A stretch of DNA of 64,000 nucleotides from NCBI RefSeq assembly GCF_019803445.1, contig NZ_CP081844.1, positions 508,501 to 572,500 on the forward strand, written 5' to 3'. The position numbers and the translations under genes were made by a program. The stretch comes from Caenibius sp. WL (GTDB taxonomy: Bacteria > Pseudomonadota > Alphaproteobacteria > Sphingomonadales > Sphingomonadaceae). Positions 42,803-51,789 of this stretch are shown here, piece after piece. Below the pieces are notes generated by a model. That model did no database searches. It worked only from the letters and a program-made list of their open reading frames with translations, and was not told the DNA's origin. The stretch's first letter is position 1; every line of letters starts with the position of its first letter.

Positions 42803-45142
42803 GTGAAGATTGTTTTGAAGTACGGCGCTCTTGCCGGAGCATCGATGGCAGCGATCATGTGGAGCGGCACCGCCGTTGCACAGGATGGGGCCGAAGCGGC
42901 GCAGCCGACCGGCGGCCTGCAGGAAATCGTCGTCACCGCACAGAAGCGCGCCGAAAACCTCCAGAAGACACCGCTGGCGGTCAGCGCCATGACGGCGGAA
43001 ACACTGGAAGCGCGCGGCATTTCCGATGTCGCCGATATCAGCGCCGCCGCACCGAACCTGACGACCAGCATCACGCCTTCGTCGACCACCAACATCACCG
43101 TGCAGATCCGCGGCATCGGTGAATCCGATCCGGTGCTGACGGCGGATTCGCCGGTCGGCATCTATGTCGATGGCGTGGTGATCGGCCGCACGGCTGGCGC
43201 GGTGTTCGATCTGGTCGATCTGGAACGCGTGGAAGTGCTGCGCGGGCCGCAAGGCACGCTTTATGGCCGCAACACCACGGGCGGCGCGGTCAATTTCATT
43301 TCGGCGAAGCCTGCCAAGGAATTCAAGGGCTCGCAGACTTTCAGCTACGGCAATCTCGATTACATGGTGTCGCGCACCAGCATCGATACCGGTGAAATCG
43401 GCAATTCGGGCCTGATGTTCAAGCTGTCCTACGCGCACAAGCAGCGCGATGGCTATGCGAACGATATCAACCAGCCCGACAAGCGCGATCCGGGCGCTTA
43501 CAACACCGATGCTTTCCGCATCGCGGCGCGGTTCGACAACGGCGGCCCGGTGCGGGTCGATTACGCGTTCGATTACAACGACACCAAGAGCTATGCGGTG
43601 CCGTTCCAGCTCGCGTTCGTGCGCCCCGATATCGCGGCCTATTTCGCGAATTCGCAGGCGCTGGGCGGCAGCCCGCTGGAATATTCGCGTGATCGGATCA
43701 AGAATCTGAACCTCGATCAGGGGCGTTTGACTGACAAGGTGCGCGGCCACACGCTGACTGTGGAAGCCGATCTGACCGACACTCTCACGCTGCGTTCGCT
43801 CACCGGCCTGCGCAAGTGGAAGAACACGGTCGGCAATACCGATCTCGACGGTAACGACGGTCTTCTGGGCATGACGATCAGCCCGGCTTACCTTGCGCCG
43901 AAGCCGGACTTCCAGACCACGGGCGTTAAGGAAATCACGCTGTTCAGCGCGCAGAACAGGCGTTCGCAGAAGCAGTTCTCGCAGGAACTGAACCTGATCG
44001 GCAAGATCGGCGACAACGTTGATTTCGTTCTGGGCGGTTTCTATTTCAAGGAAAAGGTCCGCGAAAACAATCCGCAGCAGTTTTCGATCATTGTGCCGAC
44101 ACCTGCTCCGGTTCCGCTCGGCAATGGCCTCAGCACCGACTATGCGGCAATCCCGCTGGCTTCGAATCTGGCTTATCGCCACAGTTCGGAATCGGTCGCG
44201 GCTTTCGGCCAGGTCACTTATCGTGCGACCGACCGCCTCAGCCTGACGGGGGGTATGCGCTATACCGAAGATCGCAAGCATCTCGACCAGACGGCCGGGG
44301 TTGCCGTGCGCGATCTGCGTGAAACCTTCAGGCAGTTCAACTGGGCGGCCAGCGTCGATTACAAGTTCACCGACGATATCCTCGGCTACGTGCGCGTCGC
44401 CACCGGGTACAAATCGGGTGGCTTCAACCCGCGCTCGGTCGGCGGCAGCTTCAAGCCGGAAAAGATCACGTCTTACGAAGCCGGCCTCAAGACCGAACTG
44501 CTTGACCGCCGCCTGCGCCTGAACCTGACCGCGTTCCATTCGATCTACAAGGATATGCAGGTCAGCCAGTTCACGGCGGATAGCAACGGTGCATCGAGCA
44601 TCACCGTCAACGCGGGCAAGGCGAAGTACACCGGGGTGGAAGCGGAAATCCTGGCGAACCCGGTCGACGGTCTGACGTTGAACGCATCGTTCGGTTACAC
44701 GGACCGCAAGTTCAAGAGCTTCTGGGTCTATGATCCCGCCGAAGGCCGGGATGTCAACGCCGCCGACGAAGCGCACTTCAACTATTCGGCCAGCACCACC
44801 GCCAACGCGGGTATCCAGTACGATACGGAAATCGCCAATGTCGGCAAGCTGATGGCCCGCGTGGACTGGACTTACCGCAGCCGGATCTACTTCCACCCGC
44901 TGGATCGGTTCAATCCGTTCAATCAGGGTATGTCGGATGGTCCGGTCGGCCGGTTCGATGCGCGCATCGCGCTGTCGGATATCGATCTTGGCCCGACGCG
45001 CGCCACCGTGGCGCTGTGGGGCAAGAACATCACGAACAGGGATTACCTCTATTCGGGGATCGATTTCGGCGCACTCGGCTTTGCCGGGGTCGTCTTCGCC
45101 GAACCGCGCACTTATGGCGTGGACGTGAAGTTCGACTTCTGA
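42803..45142 (+). CDS. TonB-dependent outer-membrane receptor beside the arylsulfatase
   Basis: A 779-residue receptor. The start is a GTG (42803) after GGGGA; signal peptide to about 30 (...GTAVAQDGAE). TonB box region LQEIVVTAQKRAENLQKTPL and plug motif VEVLRGPQGTLYGRNTTGGA. The barrel ends in VDVKFDF. Located 76 bp after the arylsulfatase and in the same direction, so probably one operon. It would import the sulfated substrate of the sulfatase. The family (steroid/aromatic-type sphingomonad receptors) does not reveal the ligand. Confidence 0.94.
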   Translation: MKIVLKYGALAGASMAAIMWSGTAVAQDGAEAAQPTGGLQEIVVTAQKRAENLQKTPLAVSAMTAETLEARGISDVADISAAAPNLTTSITPSSTTNITVQIRGIGESDPVLTADSPVGIYVDGVVIGRTAGAVFDLVDLERVEVLRGPQGTLYGRNTTGGAVNFISAKPAKEFKGSQTFSYGNLDYMVSRTSIDTGEIGNSGLMFKLSYAHKQRDGYANDINQPDKRDPGAYNTDAFRIAARFDNGGPVRVDYAFDYNDTKSYAVPFQLAFVRPDIAAYFANSQALGGSPLEYSRDRIKNLNLDQGRLTDKVRGHTLTVEADLTDTLTLRSLTGLRKWKNTVGNTDLDGNDGLLGMTISPAYLAPKPDFQTTGVKEITLFSAQNRRSQKQFSQELNLIGKIGDNVDFVLGGFYFKEKVRENNPQQFSIIVPTPAPVPLGNGLSTDYAAIPLASNLAYRHSSESVAAFGQVTYRATDRLSLTGGMRYTEDRKHLDQTAGVAVRDLRETFRQFNWAASVDYKFTDDILGYVRVATGYKSGGFNPRSVGGSFKPEKITSYEAGLKTELLDRRLRLNLTAFHSIYKDMQVSQFTADSNGASSITVNAGKAKYTGVEAEILANPVDGLTLNASFGYTDRKFKSFWVYDPAEGRDVNAADEAHFNYSASTTANAGIQYDTEIANVGKLMARVDWTYRSRIYFHPLDRFNPFNQGMSDGPVGRFDARIALSDIDLGPTRATVALWGKNITNRDYLYSGIDFGALGFAGVVFAEPRTYGVDVKFDF

Positions 45143-45175
45143 CGGAATGCCGGGCCGGTTTCTCCGGCCAAAAGG

Positions 45176-45203
45176 AAAAGGGCGGCCGATCGGCCGCCCT
45201 TTT
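45176..45203. terminator. Symmetric bidirectional terminator
   Basis: A 20-bp perfect palindrome GGGCGGCCGATCGGCCGCCC (45180-45199) flanked by AAAA and TTTT. It lies between the ends of the TonB receptor (plus) and the TetR gene (minus), and works as a rho-independent terminator in both directions. Confidence 0.92.
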
Positions 45204-45207
45204 TGCA

Positions 45208-45816
45208 TCAACCGCCGCCGAACATTCCGGCCGCGATTGCGCGGCAGCGGCCGAGATGCGATTCCAGACGCGGCGTGTCGCCTTCCAGCACTTCCTGGAT
45301 GGCCAGCCCGGTGAGCAGGCAGTGGAGGAAGATCAGCCCCTCCAACAGGTCTTCCGGTGCGACGGCCTGATCGCCGAAAATGCGGACCATCATTTCCAGG
45401 TGGTCTTGGTTGGGCCAGTCGAATGGGGTCAGCGGCAGGTCTTCCTGCTCCGGATCGCGTTCTGCCATGATGATCTCGATCGTCGCGAGATAGACTTCGC
45501 TGCGATAATGCTCCCACATCCGGGCCACGAACAGATCGATCCGTTCGGCGAAGGGCTGCGCGCTGCCCATATCGGCGAAACGGCTGACGAAGCTTTCGTG
45601 CGAACGGGCGACGATCGCTTCGAGAATCTGTTCCTTCGATCCGAAATGGTGCTGGGCGGCGCCCCAGGTCATTCCCGCGCCGCTGGCGATGCGCTTGGCG
45701 CTGGCGGCGGCCAGCCCGCCACGCCGAATCAGCGATATGGTCGACTGAATCAGCTTTTCGCGCGTGCGCAATGATTTCTGGGCTTGCCGCCCCAGCGGCG
45801 GCGCGTCCGTTTCCAT
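45208..45816 (-). CDS. TetR-family transcriptional regulator
   Basis: A 202-residue regulator starting METDAPPLGRQAQKSLRTRE at 45816, with AAGGGG upstream (the open frame begins at 45891 inside the ferredoxin gene). Helix-turn-helix SAKRIASGAGMTWGAAQHHF followed by GSKEQILEAI. It is 64 bp downstream of the P450-ferredoxin pair on the same strand and probably co-transcribed, so it could autoregulate that operon. Confidence 0.87.
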   Translation of the reverse strand: METDAPPLGRQAQKSLRTREKLIQSTISLIRRGGLAAASAKRIASGAGMTWGAAQHHFGSKEQILEAIVARSHESFVSRFADMGSAQPFAERIDLFVARMWEHYRSEVYLATIEIIMAERDPEQEDLPLTPFDWPNQDHLEMMVRIFGDQAVAPEDLLEGLIFLHCLLTGLAIQEVLEGDTPRLESHLGRCRAIAAGMFGGG

Positions 45817-45880
45817 GTTTGCTACCCCTTGGCCGGCGCTGTTGCCGGCATATTGTGGGGCCGCTGTTAACGCCCTGCGG

Positions 45881-46120
45881 TCAATCCTCAAGCATCACGA
45901 TGCGGATGACGCGGTTGGGGCAGTATTTGGCCGCGTTGCGCAGCGCTGCATGGTGCGTGGGCCCCGGTGCGGGATCGAGCAGGCGGACTTTGGCATAGCC
46001 CAGCCGGTTTTCCGCTACGGCGAAGATATCGGGCGCTTCCGCGGCGCAGACCCCATGACCCTGGCACAGATCGAAATCCAGTTCGATGCGGAATCTGCCT
46101 TCTATCGCCTGCCCCATCAA
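45881..46120 (-). CDS. 3Fe-4S-type ferredoxin, P450 redox partner
   Basis: A 79-residue protein. Cluster ligands are visible in DLCQGHGVCAAEAPDIF and in KYCPNRVI. The spacing C-x-x-H-x-x-C ... C-P, with His replacing one Cys, is that of the small [3Fe-4S] ferredoxins that donate electrons to bacterial P450s. The 4-bp ATGA overlap with the upstream P450 gene confirms the pairing. No ferredoxin reductase is encoded nearby. Confidence 0.9.
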   Translation of the reverse strand: MMGQAIEGRFRIELDFDLCQGHGVCAAEAPDIFAVAENRLGYAKVRLLDPAPGPTHHAALRNAAKYCPNRVIRIVMLED

Positions 46121-47478
46121 CGCGCTCTCCTGCGGAAACGCAGCCTGCAGGGATCGCTCGGCCGCAGGATCAGCGACGGCATGATATCACGATAATACTC
46201 GGGCGGCTCGCTCAGTTCGAACGTGAATTTGCGCAGCAGATAGGCAAAGATCGTGCGGATTTGCAGCAGGGCGAAGGCATTGCCGACGCATTTGTGCCGC
46301 CCCCCGCCGAACGGCAGGTAGGCGAAGGGCCCATCGGGGAAGGTCCGCCCGGGATTGAATGTCAGCGGATCGGCAAACGCTTCGGGCTGGCGATGCGCGA
46401 CATAGGGGCTGACCATGACATTGCCCCCCGCCGGGATCAGATAGTCCTTGTAGTGGAAATCCGTCATCACCCGGCGGGTCAGCGTGACGAGCGGGGCATG
46501 GAGGCGCAGCACTTCCTCCAGAAACGCTTCAAGGAGTGGCATTTCGCGCAGCGACTGGAAACTCACTTCCTCGCTGTCGCCCAGCACGCCGTCCAGTTCG
46601 GCGACGACTTCGGCCATCAGGTCCGGATGGCGGGCCAGTTCGACCAGCATCCAGCTCGACGTGTTACCCGATGTGTGATGCCCGGCAAACATGAACCAGA
46701 CGACCATGCCCGCGATTTCATGATCGCTGAGTGGGGTGCCATCGGCATAAGTGGCGTCCAGATAATGCTGGAACATGTCGTGGAACGTTTCCCCCCGGGC
46801 CAGCGCGGCGCGGCGTTGGGCCACGCGTTCGCCGATCAGTTCGCCCAGCCGCGCACGGGCGATATCGCGCCGTTCCGCCATCACCCCGTGCTGGTCGGGA
46901 TCGGCCAGCCCTTCCGGGTCCACGGCCATTTCGAGATCATGATAAAGCCCGCGAAACTCGTCGCTCATATTGGCTCGAAAATCGGCCCCCATCAGGCAAT
47001 GGGTGGAGGTCTTGAGCGTCAGTTCGGTGAATTTCTCGTAGAAATCCTCCTCCCCCTCGTCGGGCCAGTCGGCGATCCAGTCGCGCACTTCCTGCGCCAC
47101 GATCGGGGCGTAAAGCACCATACGGTCATGCCGCAGGCCCGCTGCCTGGATCTTGAGCTGCTGCCGTTCGATCACGGGCGGCGCGCCGTACTGGATTCCT
47201 TGGCCGAATACCGGGACCATGAACTGATAGGCCTGCGCCGCGCTCAACTGCGAATCCGGCGCGCGATAGACCGCTTCGTGCGCTTCCTCCCCCACCAGCA
47301 ATGTGGTTTGCAGCCCTGCGAGATCGAACGAGGAGACTTCGCCGCATTCGGCATGGCAGCGCATGAGGAACGGGGCAGGGTTGCGGCAGAACTCCTCGTA
47401 ATGCCCGGTGCCGGGCACGGCCCCGCTGACCAGTGGCGGCGCCAGCCGGACCGTTGTCTGCGCGCTTGCCTCGCTCAT
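46117..47478 (-). CDS. Cytochrome P450, CYP51-like
   Basis: A 453-residue soluble P450. The heme loop is FGGGRHKCVGNAFA (axial Cys about 402), the K-helix EEVLRLHAP carries ExxR, and the I-helix reads FMFAGHHTSGNTSSW. AGHHTS is characteristic of CYP51 sterol 14-alpha-demethylases and close relatives, whereas most P450s have AGxDT. The start at 47478 follows GGAGG. The clustered ferredoxin supplies electrons. Known sphingomonad relatives include steroid and terpenoid hydroxylases, so the substrate may be a sterol, triterpenoid or steroid. Sphingomonads may carry such genes without making sterols. Confidence 0.88.
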   Translation of the reverse strand: MSEASAQTTVRLAPPLVSGAVPGTGHYEEFCRNPAPFLMRCHAECGEVSSFDLAGLQTTLLVGEEAHEAVYRAPDSQLSAAQAYQFMVPVFGQGIQYGAPPVIERQQLKIQAAGLRHDRMVLYAPIVAQEVRDWIADWPDEGEEDFYEKFTELTLKTSTHCLMGADFRANMSDEFRGLYHDLEMAVDPEGLADPDQHGVMAERRDIARARLGELIGERVAQRRAALARGETFHDMFQHYLDATYADGTPLSDHEIAGMVVWFMFAGHHTSGNTSSWMLVELARHPDLMAEVVAELDGVLGDSEEVSFQSLREMPLLEAFLEEVLRLHAPLVTLTRRVMTDFHYKDYLIPAGGNVMVSPYVAHRQPEAFADPLTFNPGRTFPDGPFAYLPFGGGRHKCVGNAFALLQIRTIFAYLLRKFTFELSEPPEYYRDIMPSLILRPSDPCRLRFRRRAR

Positions 47479-47646
47479 CCACTCCTCCATCGCGATTGCC
47501 CCGCGCGTTATCGCGCTCAGGTTCGGCCTTGCGACACCATGATGACAAAAAAGATTGTGAATGCAATGTTTTTATTCAGATAGGATAGGGCAAGGCCGCA
47601 GGCGTGGATGCCGCGGAGCGCGGAAAGCCAGTATTGGCATGTGTTG

Positions 47647-49002
47647 TCAGGCGGCCCAGGGGCCGGTGATCGCCAGAGTCATCGTCGGGCTGTAGGCGTT
47701 GACGAACAGGGTCCGCCCATCGGGCGAAAAGCAGGCGCCGGCCAGTTCCGTCTGGCGGCGCAGACGGGCGAGCGGATAGGCTATGCCCTGCGGCGTGATC
47801 CCGCGCAGATAGTTGTCCACCACTTCGGCGTACTGATCCTCGCAGACGATCAGGTGGCCATTGGGGGCCACGGTGAGATTGTCGCCATAGCTGAATTCTT
47901 CCGGCCCGCGCGATTCGAAGAACAGTTGCAGCCGGTCCCCGCTTTCACCCAAAGCCAAGCGGAACACCTGACCGTAGCGCGCCGCGCCGCCGGAAGTGCA
48001 GCAGAAATACAGCTCGCCATTGCCCATGTGGATGCCTTCGCCCCGCGCGAACGGCAATGCGCCCAGCGCCGCGCCGCGCTGGCGCAGATCGTCGTTCGGG
48101 CTTTCGGGATCGTCGCAATCGATCCAGCGAACCGAATGCCAGCTATGCGGCTGCATGGTCACACCCTGCCAGTTGCGGCTGTCGGCGGCCGCGTTGGGCA
48201 GCAACGCCAGCGCCTGCAGCTGCCCGCCTTCGGACAGCTTGCCCGGAACTTTCGGGATGAAGCGGTACAGCAGCCCATCGTCGCGATCCTCGGTCAGATA
48301 GACATGGCCGGTGGCGGGATCGACCGCCGCCGCCTCGTGATTGAACCGCCCCATCGCTTTCAACGGCACAGCCTCCACCTGTGCGGCGGCGTTCGCGGGC
48401 ACTTCGAAAATCCAGCCGTGATCCTGCCCCGCCTTGTCGCCCGCACGGCTCACATCCTCCTCACAGGTGAGCCAGCTTCCCCAGGGGGTGATGCCGCCCG
48501 CGCAATTGCGGATCGTCCCGGCGAGCGAGCGGAACTGGCGCTCGACAGTCAGCGTTGCGGGATCGAGCACCAGCGTGGTCGTCCCGCCCGGCAGGACAGC
48601 GCCCGCCAGATGCCGGTCATAGCCGGCCTGCAGATTGCCGCCTGCGTGATCGCCGGGCTTGAGTTCATGATTGCGTACCAGCGCGATCCTGCCGCGCGGC
48701 AGCGCGAAGCAGCCCATGCCATCGGCCCGGTCGGGCACCGTGCCGCCATCGTCCATCGCATCGCCCATGCGCGAGATCACCCGGTATGTGAACCCTTCGG
48801 GCAGATCGAGCAGTGCCTGCGGGTCTTTGCGCAAGGGGCCATAGAGCGGGATGCCATGGTGCCCTTGCGCCAGCGCCTGCCCGGCCCGGCTGGCAGCGAT
48901 CAGTGCGGCGAATGCGGCACCGGTGCCCGTGAGCATGGCCCGGCGGCTGGTGGAAAAGGGCGGCAAGGGCGCATCGTGCATCATCGTATCGTGGGCCTGC
49001 AT
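47647..49002 (-). CDS. PhoX-family alkaline phosphatase/DUF839 protein, Tat exported
   Basis: A 451-residue protein. The N-terminus STSRRAMLTGTGAAFAALIA is a twin-arginine signal. The body contains CAGGITPWGSWLTCEED, FNHEAAAVDPATGHVYLTEDR and GIHMGNGELYFCC, all typical of the PhoX beta-propeller with its Ca/Fe cofactor site (Cys/Glu residues). PhoX releases phosphate from phosphomonoesters in the periplasm. No Pho box was recognised upstream. It stands alone, divergent from the glycosyltransferase operon. Confidence 0.88.
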   Translation of the reverse strand: MQAHDTMMHDAPLPPFSTSRRAMLTGTGAAFAALIAASRAGQALAQGHHGIPLYGPLRKDPQALLDLPEGFTYRVISRMGDAMDDGGTVPDRADGMGCFALPRGRIALVRNHELKPGDHAGGNLQAGYDRHLAGAVLPGGTTTLVLDPATLTVERQFRSLAGTIRNCAGGITPWGSWLTCEEDVSRAGDKAGQDHGWIFEVPANAAAQVEAVPLKAMGRFNHEAAAVDPATGHVYLTEDRDDGLLYRFIPKVPGKLSEGGQLQALALLPNAAADSRNWQGVTMQPHSWHSVRWIDCDDPESPNDDLRQRGAALGALPFARGEGIHMGNGELYFCCTSGGAARYGQVFRLALGESGDRLQLFFESRGPEEFSYGDNLTVAPNGHLIVCEDQYAEVVDNYLRGITPQGIAYPLARLRRQTELAGACFSPDGRTLFVNAYSPTMTLAITGPWAA

Positions 49003-49193
49003 ATCCTGTCTGCCCTGTCATGCAGGCATGACAGGGGCATGACAAGCGAAGCGGTGCGGCATGCGCGGCGTTCAGCGCCCAGCAAGGATCGCCGGGTCTA
49101 TCCGTGCCGCCCATCGCCTGGGACCATTCCGCTCGGTTGTCTGTGCCGGGAGAACGGGTTATTTCGCGGCGAAGCAATATTCCGAGGCACGTT

Positions 49194-50168
49194 TTGAAGC
49201 TTATCATCCAGATTCCGTGCTACAATGAAGAGAAGGCCCTGCCCGAGGCGCTGGCGCAATTGCCGCGCAGCCTGCCCGGGATCGATACGGTCGAATGGTT
49301 GATTATCAACGATGGCAGCAGCGACCGGACAGTGGAGGTCGCGCGGGCCTGCGGGGTCGATCATATCGTCGATCTTCCGGTGAACATGGGGCTGGCCCAT
49401 GGGTTCATGGCCGGGCTGGCCCGGGCCGTGGCCGAAGGCGCGGATATCATCGTCAACACCGATGCCGACAATCAGTACGACGCAAGTTGTATCCCCGACC
49501 TGATTCAACCGATTCTCGACCGGCGGGCGCAATTCGTGGTGGGCGACCGTCCGATTGCCACGATCGCGCATTTTTCGCCTACCAAGCGCCTGCTGCAAAA
49601 ACTGGGCAGCGGAGTGGTGAAGCGCGTTTCGACGACGCCGATCAACGATGCGCCCAGCGGTTTCCGTGCGTTGACCCGTGAAGCGGCGATGCGGATCAAT
49701 ATTTTCGACAGTTACACCTATACGCTGGAATCGATCATTCAGGCGGGCCTGTCGAATATCCGTATCGTATCGGTGCCGATCCGCGTGACCGGGGAAACCC
49801 GCCCATCCCGGCTGGTGAAATCGATACCCGATTATGTGCGCCGTTCGATGGGTTCGATCCTGCGCACCTATTTCGTTTACAAGCCGTTCAAGGCCTTCTT
49901 CTGGCTGTCGCTTGCGCCGCTCCTGCTCGGCCTGCTGTTGATCGGGCGCTGGACCTGGCTGACTTATGTGGTGCCCGATGGGCGGGTCCACCTGCCCAGC
50001 CTGGTCGCGGCGGCGATTCTGCTGCTGATCGTGGCGATCATGTGGATCGGCGGATTGCTGGGCGAATTGCTGGGGATCAACCGGCGCTTGCTTGAAAATA
50101 TCCAGTATACTCTCCGCCGTGCCGATGCGGATGCCCATCCGATGGAAAAGCTGCCCGTTCATGACTGA
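49194..50168 (+). CDS. Family 2 glycosyltransferase (polyprenyl-phosphate sugar transferase type)
   Basis: A 324-residue membrane-bound GT2. The N-terminus KLIIQIPCYNEEKALPEALA, the nucleotide-binding LIINDGSSDRTVEVA and the metal motif IIVNTDADNQYD are typical of DPM1-like enzymes. Two C-terminal membrane segments (about 240-265, 275-305) follow. I placed the start at a TTG (49194) because it restores the family N-terminus and has GAGG upstream; the frame opens at 49104. It likely loads a sugar on undecaprenyl phosphate. Its end overlaps the next gene by 8 bp. Confidence 0.87.
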   Translation: MKLIIQIPCYNEEKALPEALAQLPRSLPGIDTVEWLIINDGSSDRTVEVARACGVDHIVDLPVNMGLAHGFMAGLARAVAEGADIIVNTDADNQYDASCIPDLIQPILDRRAQFVVGDRPIATIAHFSPTKRLLQKLGSGVVKRVSTTPINDAPSGFRALTREAAMRINIFDSYTYTLESIIQAGLSNIRIVSVPIRVTGETRPSRLVKSIPDYVRRSMGSILRTYFVYKPFKAFFWLSLAPLLLGLLLIGRWTWLTYVVPDGRVHLPSLVAAAILLLIVAIMWIGGLLGELLGINRRLLENIQYTLRRADADAHPMEKLPVHD

Positions 50169-51789
50169 TCCGGCTGCCGCGCCGCTCATGCCCCGTGATG
50201 CGCTGGCGCTGCGGGCGCTGGCCGAAATCCCGAAGATTCTCACCTTGCAGGATCGCACGCCGGTCAGCCCCACATACGGCTGTTTCGACCGCGCCTACTG
50301 GCATTACCGGATGATGGATTTCCCCTGCGGGATGAGCCAGGAATTCGTTCTGCCGCTGGCGCTCGCCTGGGCGCTGGACATGCCGGGCAACCGCTGGTTC
50401 GGCGATCCGGCGCTGCGCGAATGGGCCATCGCGGGAATCCGCTTCGCCGCGCGTTCCGCCCATGCCGATGGATCGTGCGACGATTACTATCCTTTCGAAC
50501 GGGCGGCGGGCGCGGCGGCTTTCTCGCTTTATGCCGCCTTGCGCGCGGCGGACCTGCTCGATTGCGCTGGCGATCCGGAGATTGCCGCTTTCCTGCGCCT
50601 GCGCGGGCGCTGGCTGGCGCATCACAAGGAAAGCGGGCGGCTGTCCAATCACGAGGCGCTGATCGTCAACTGCCTGGCCCGCCTGCGCGCGCTGACAGGG
50701 GCGGCGGAATGGGATCGCCCGCTGGCCGAACGCGCCGCGCGGCTGAAAAGCTGGCAGGATGCCGAAGGCTGGTTCGACGAATACGGCGGGGCGGACCCGG
50801 GCTATCTCTCCCTGACGATCGGTCTCATGGCGGAAACCGACCGGCTGCGGCCCGATCTGGGCCTGCGCGAACCCTGCGCCCGGGCCATCGCTTTCATCGA
50901 TCACTTCGTGCATCCCGATGGCAGCGCGGGGGGCGAATACACCAGTCGCGGCACACGCAATTTCTTTCCCCACGGGTTCGAAATAGCCGGGGCCTGGAAC
51001 GAGGCGGCGCTGCGCATCAACGACCGCGCGCTGACCATGCTCCAGCATGATCGGCATCCCTGCTATGCCGACGATCACATCGTCGGCCACCATGTGTGGA
51101 GCTGGATGACGAGCTGGGCCGAATGGCAGCATATGCGCCCGGCGCCGCAACCCCTTCCGCAGGGGCGCATCCATTTCCCCTCGGCGCGGCTGCTTGCCGA
51201 TCATGCGCCGGGCAGCCACCTGTTTCTCGGCACGTCGCGCGGCGGGGCGTTCAAATTGTTCGGCGACCGAGCGTTGATCCACTCGGACACCGGGCCGACA
51301 TTGGCAACCGACACCGGCAAAGTGGCGGTGACGCATCTCGAAGGCAGCGTGCTGGCCGAGGAAGGGCCTGACACGCTGGTGATCGAAGGGCGCATGGCCT
51401 GGGCCAAGTCGGCGCGGCTGACACCCGCCAAATCGGTGATTCTGCGTGTGTTGATGCTCGGATTTGGGCGGTTCTTCCCCGATCTCGTGCGCCGTATGTT
51501 GCAGGCGGTGCTGGTGACAGGGCGCAAGGATGCGCCGTTCACGTTCCGCCGCATCTTCACGCGCGTGCCGGACGGTTGGGCGGTGCGCGATGAAGTGCGC
51601 CCCGACCGGGGCTGGCAAGGGATCGCGCGCGCGGGCATCTCCGGTTTCCAGACCTCCACCACCACGATCATGGCGCGCGTCTGGGCGCCCGATCAGGCGC
51701 AGCCGTGGCACGATTGCACCGATGCGCTCGCCGCTTTGCCGGACGGCGCGCCGCTGATTGTCGAGCGGCGGTTCGGGGGCGGGCAATGA
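50161..51789 (+). CDS. Unknown enzyme of a glycan operon, possible alpha/alpha-toroid fold
   Basis: A 542-residue soluble protein starting MTDPAAAPLMPRDALALRAL. The first 320 residues are helical with repeated aromatic/Gly turns (SCDDYYPFERAAGAAAFSLY, WQDAEGWFDEYGGADPGYLS, HPDGSAGGEYTSRGTRNFFP). This looks like an (alpha/alpha)-toroid as in heparinase II/III-like lyases or glycosidases. The C-terminal 200 residues look beta-rich. No catalytic residue can be assigned. There is no signal peptide. It overlaps both neighbours (8 bp and ATGA 4 bp), so it must act in the same pathway. Confidence 0.7.
   Translation: MTDPAAAPLMPRDALALRALAEIPKILTLQDRTPVSPTYGCFDRAYWHYRMMDFPCGMSQEFVLPLALAWALDMPGNRWFGDPALREWAIAGIRFAARSAHADGSCDDYYPFERAAGAAAFSLYAALRAADLLDCAGDPEIAAFLRLRGRWLAHHKESGRLSNHEALIVNCLARLRALTGAAEWDRPLAERAARLKSWQDAEGWFDEYGGADPGYLSLTIGLMAETDRLRPDLGLREPCARAIAFIDHFVHPDGSAGGEYTSRGTRNFFPHGFEIAGAWNEAALRINDRALTMLQHDRHPCYADDHIVGHHVWSWMTSWAEWQHMRPAPQPLPQGRIHFPSARLLADHAPGSHLFLGTSRGGAFKLFGDRALIHSDTGPTLATDTGKVAVTHLEGSVLAEEGPDTLVIEGRMAWAKSARLTPAKSVILRVLMLGFGRFFPDLVRRMLQAVLVTGRKDAPFTFRRIFTRVPDGWAVRDEVRPDRGWQGIARAGISGFQTSTTTIMARVWAPDQAQPWHDCTDALAALPDGAPLIVERRFGGGQ

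Noticed and set aside
42788-45517. A 909-codon open frame antisense to the TonB receptor
   Set aside because: It lies entirely opposite a convincing receptor gene, has no recognisable domains and is explained by GC-rich codon bias keeping the antisense frame open.
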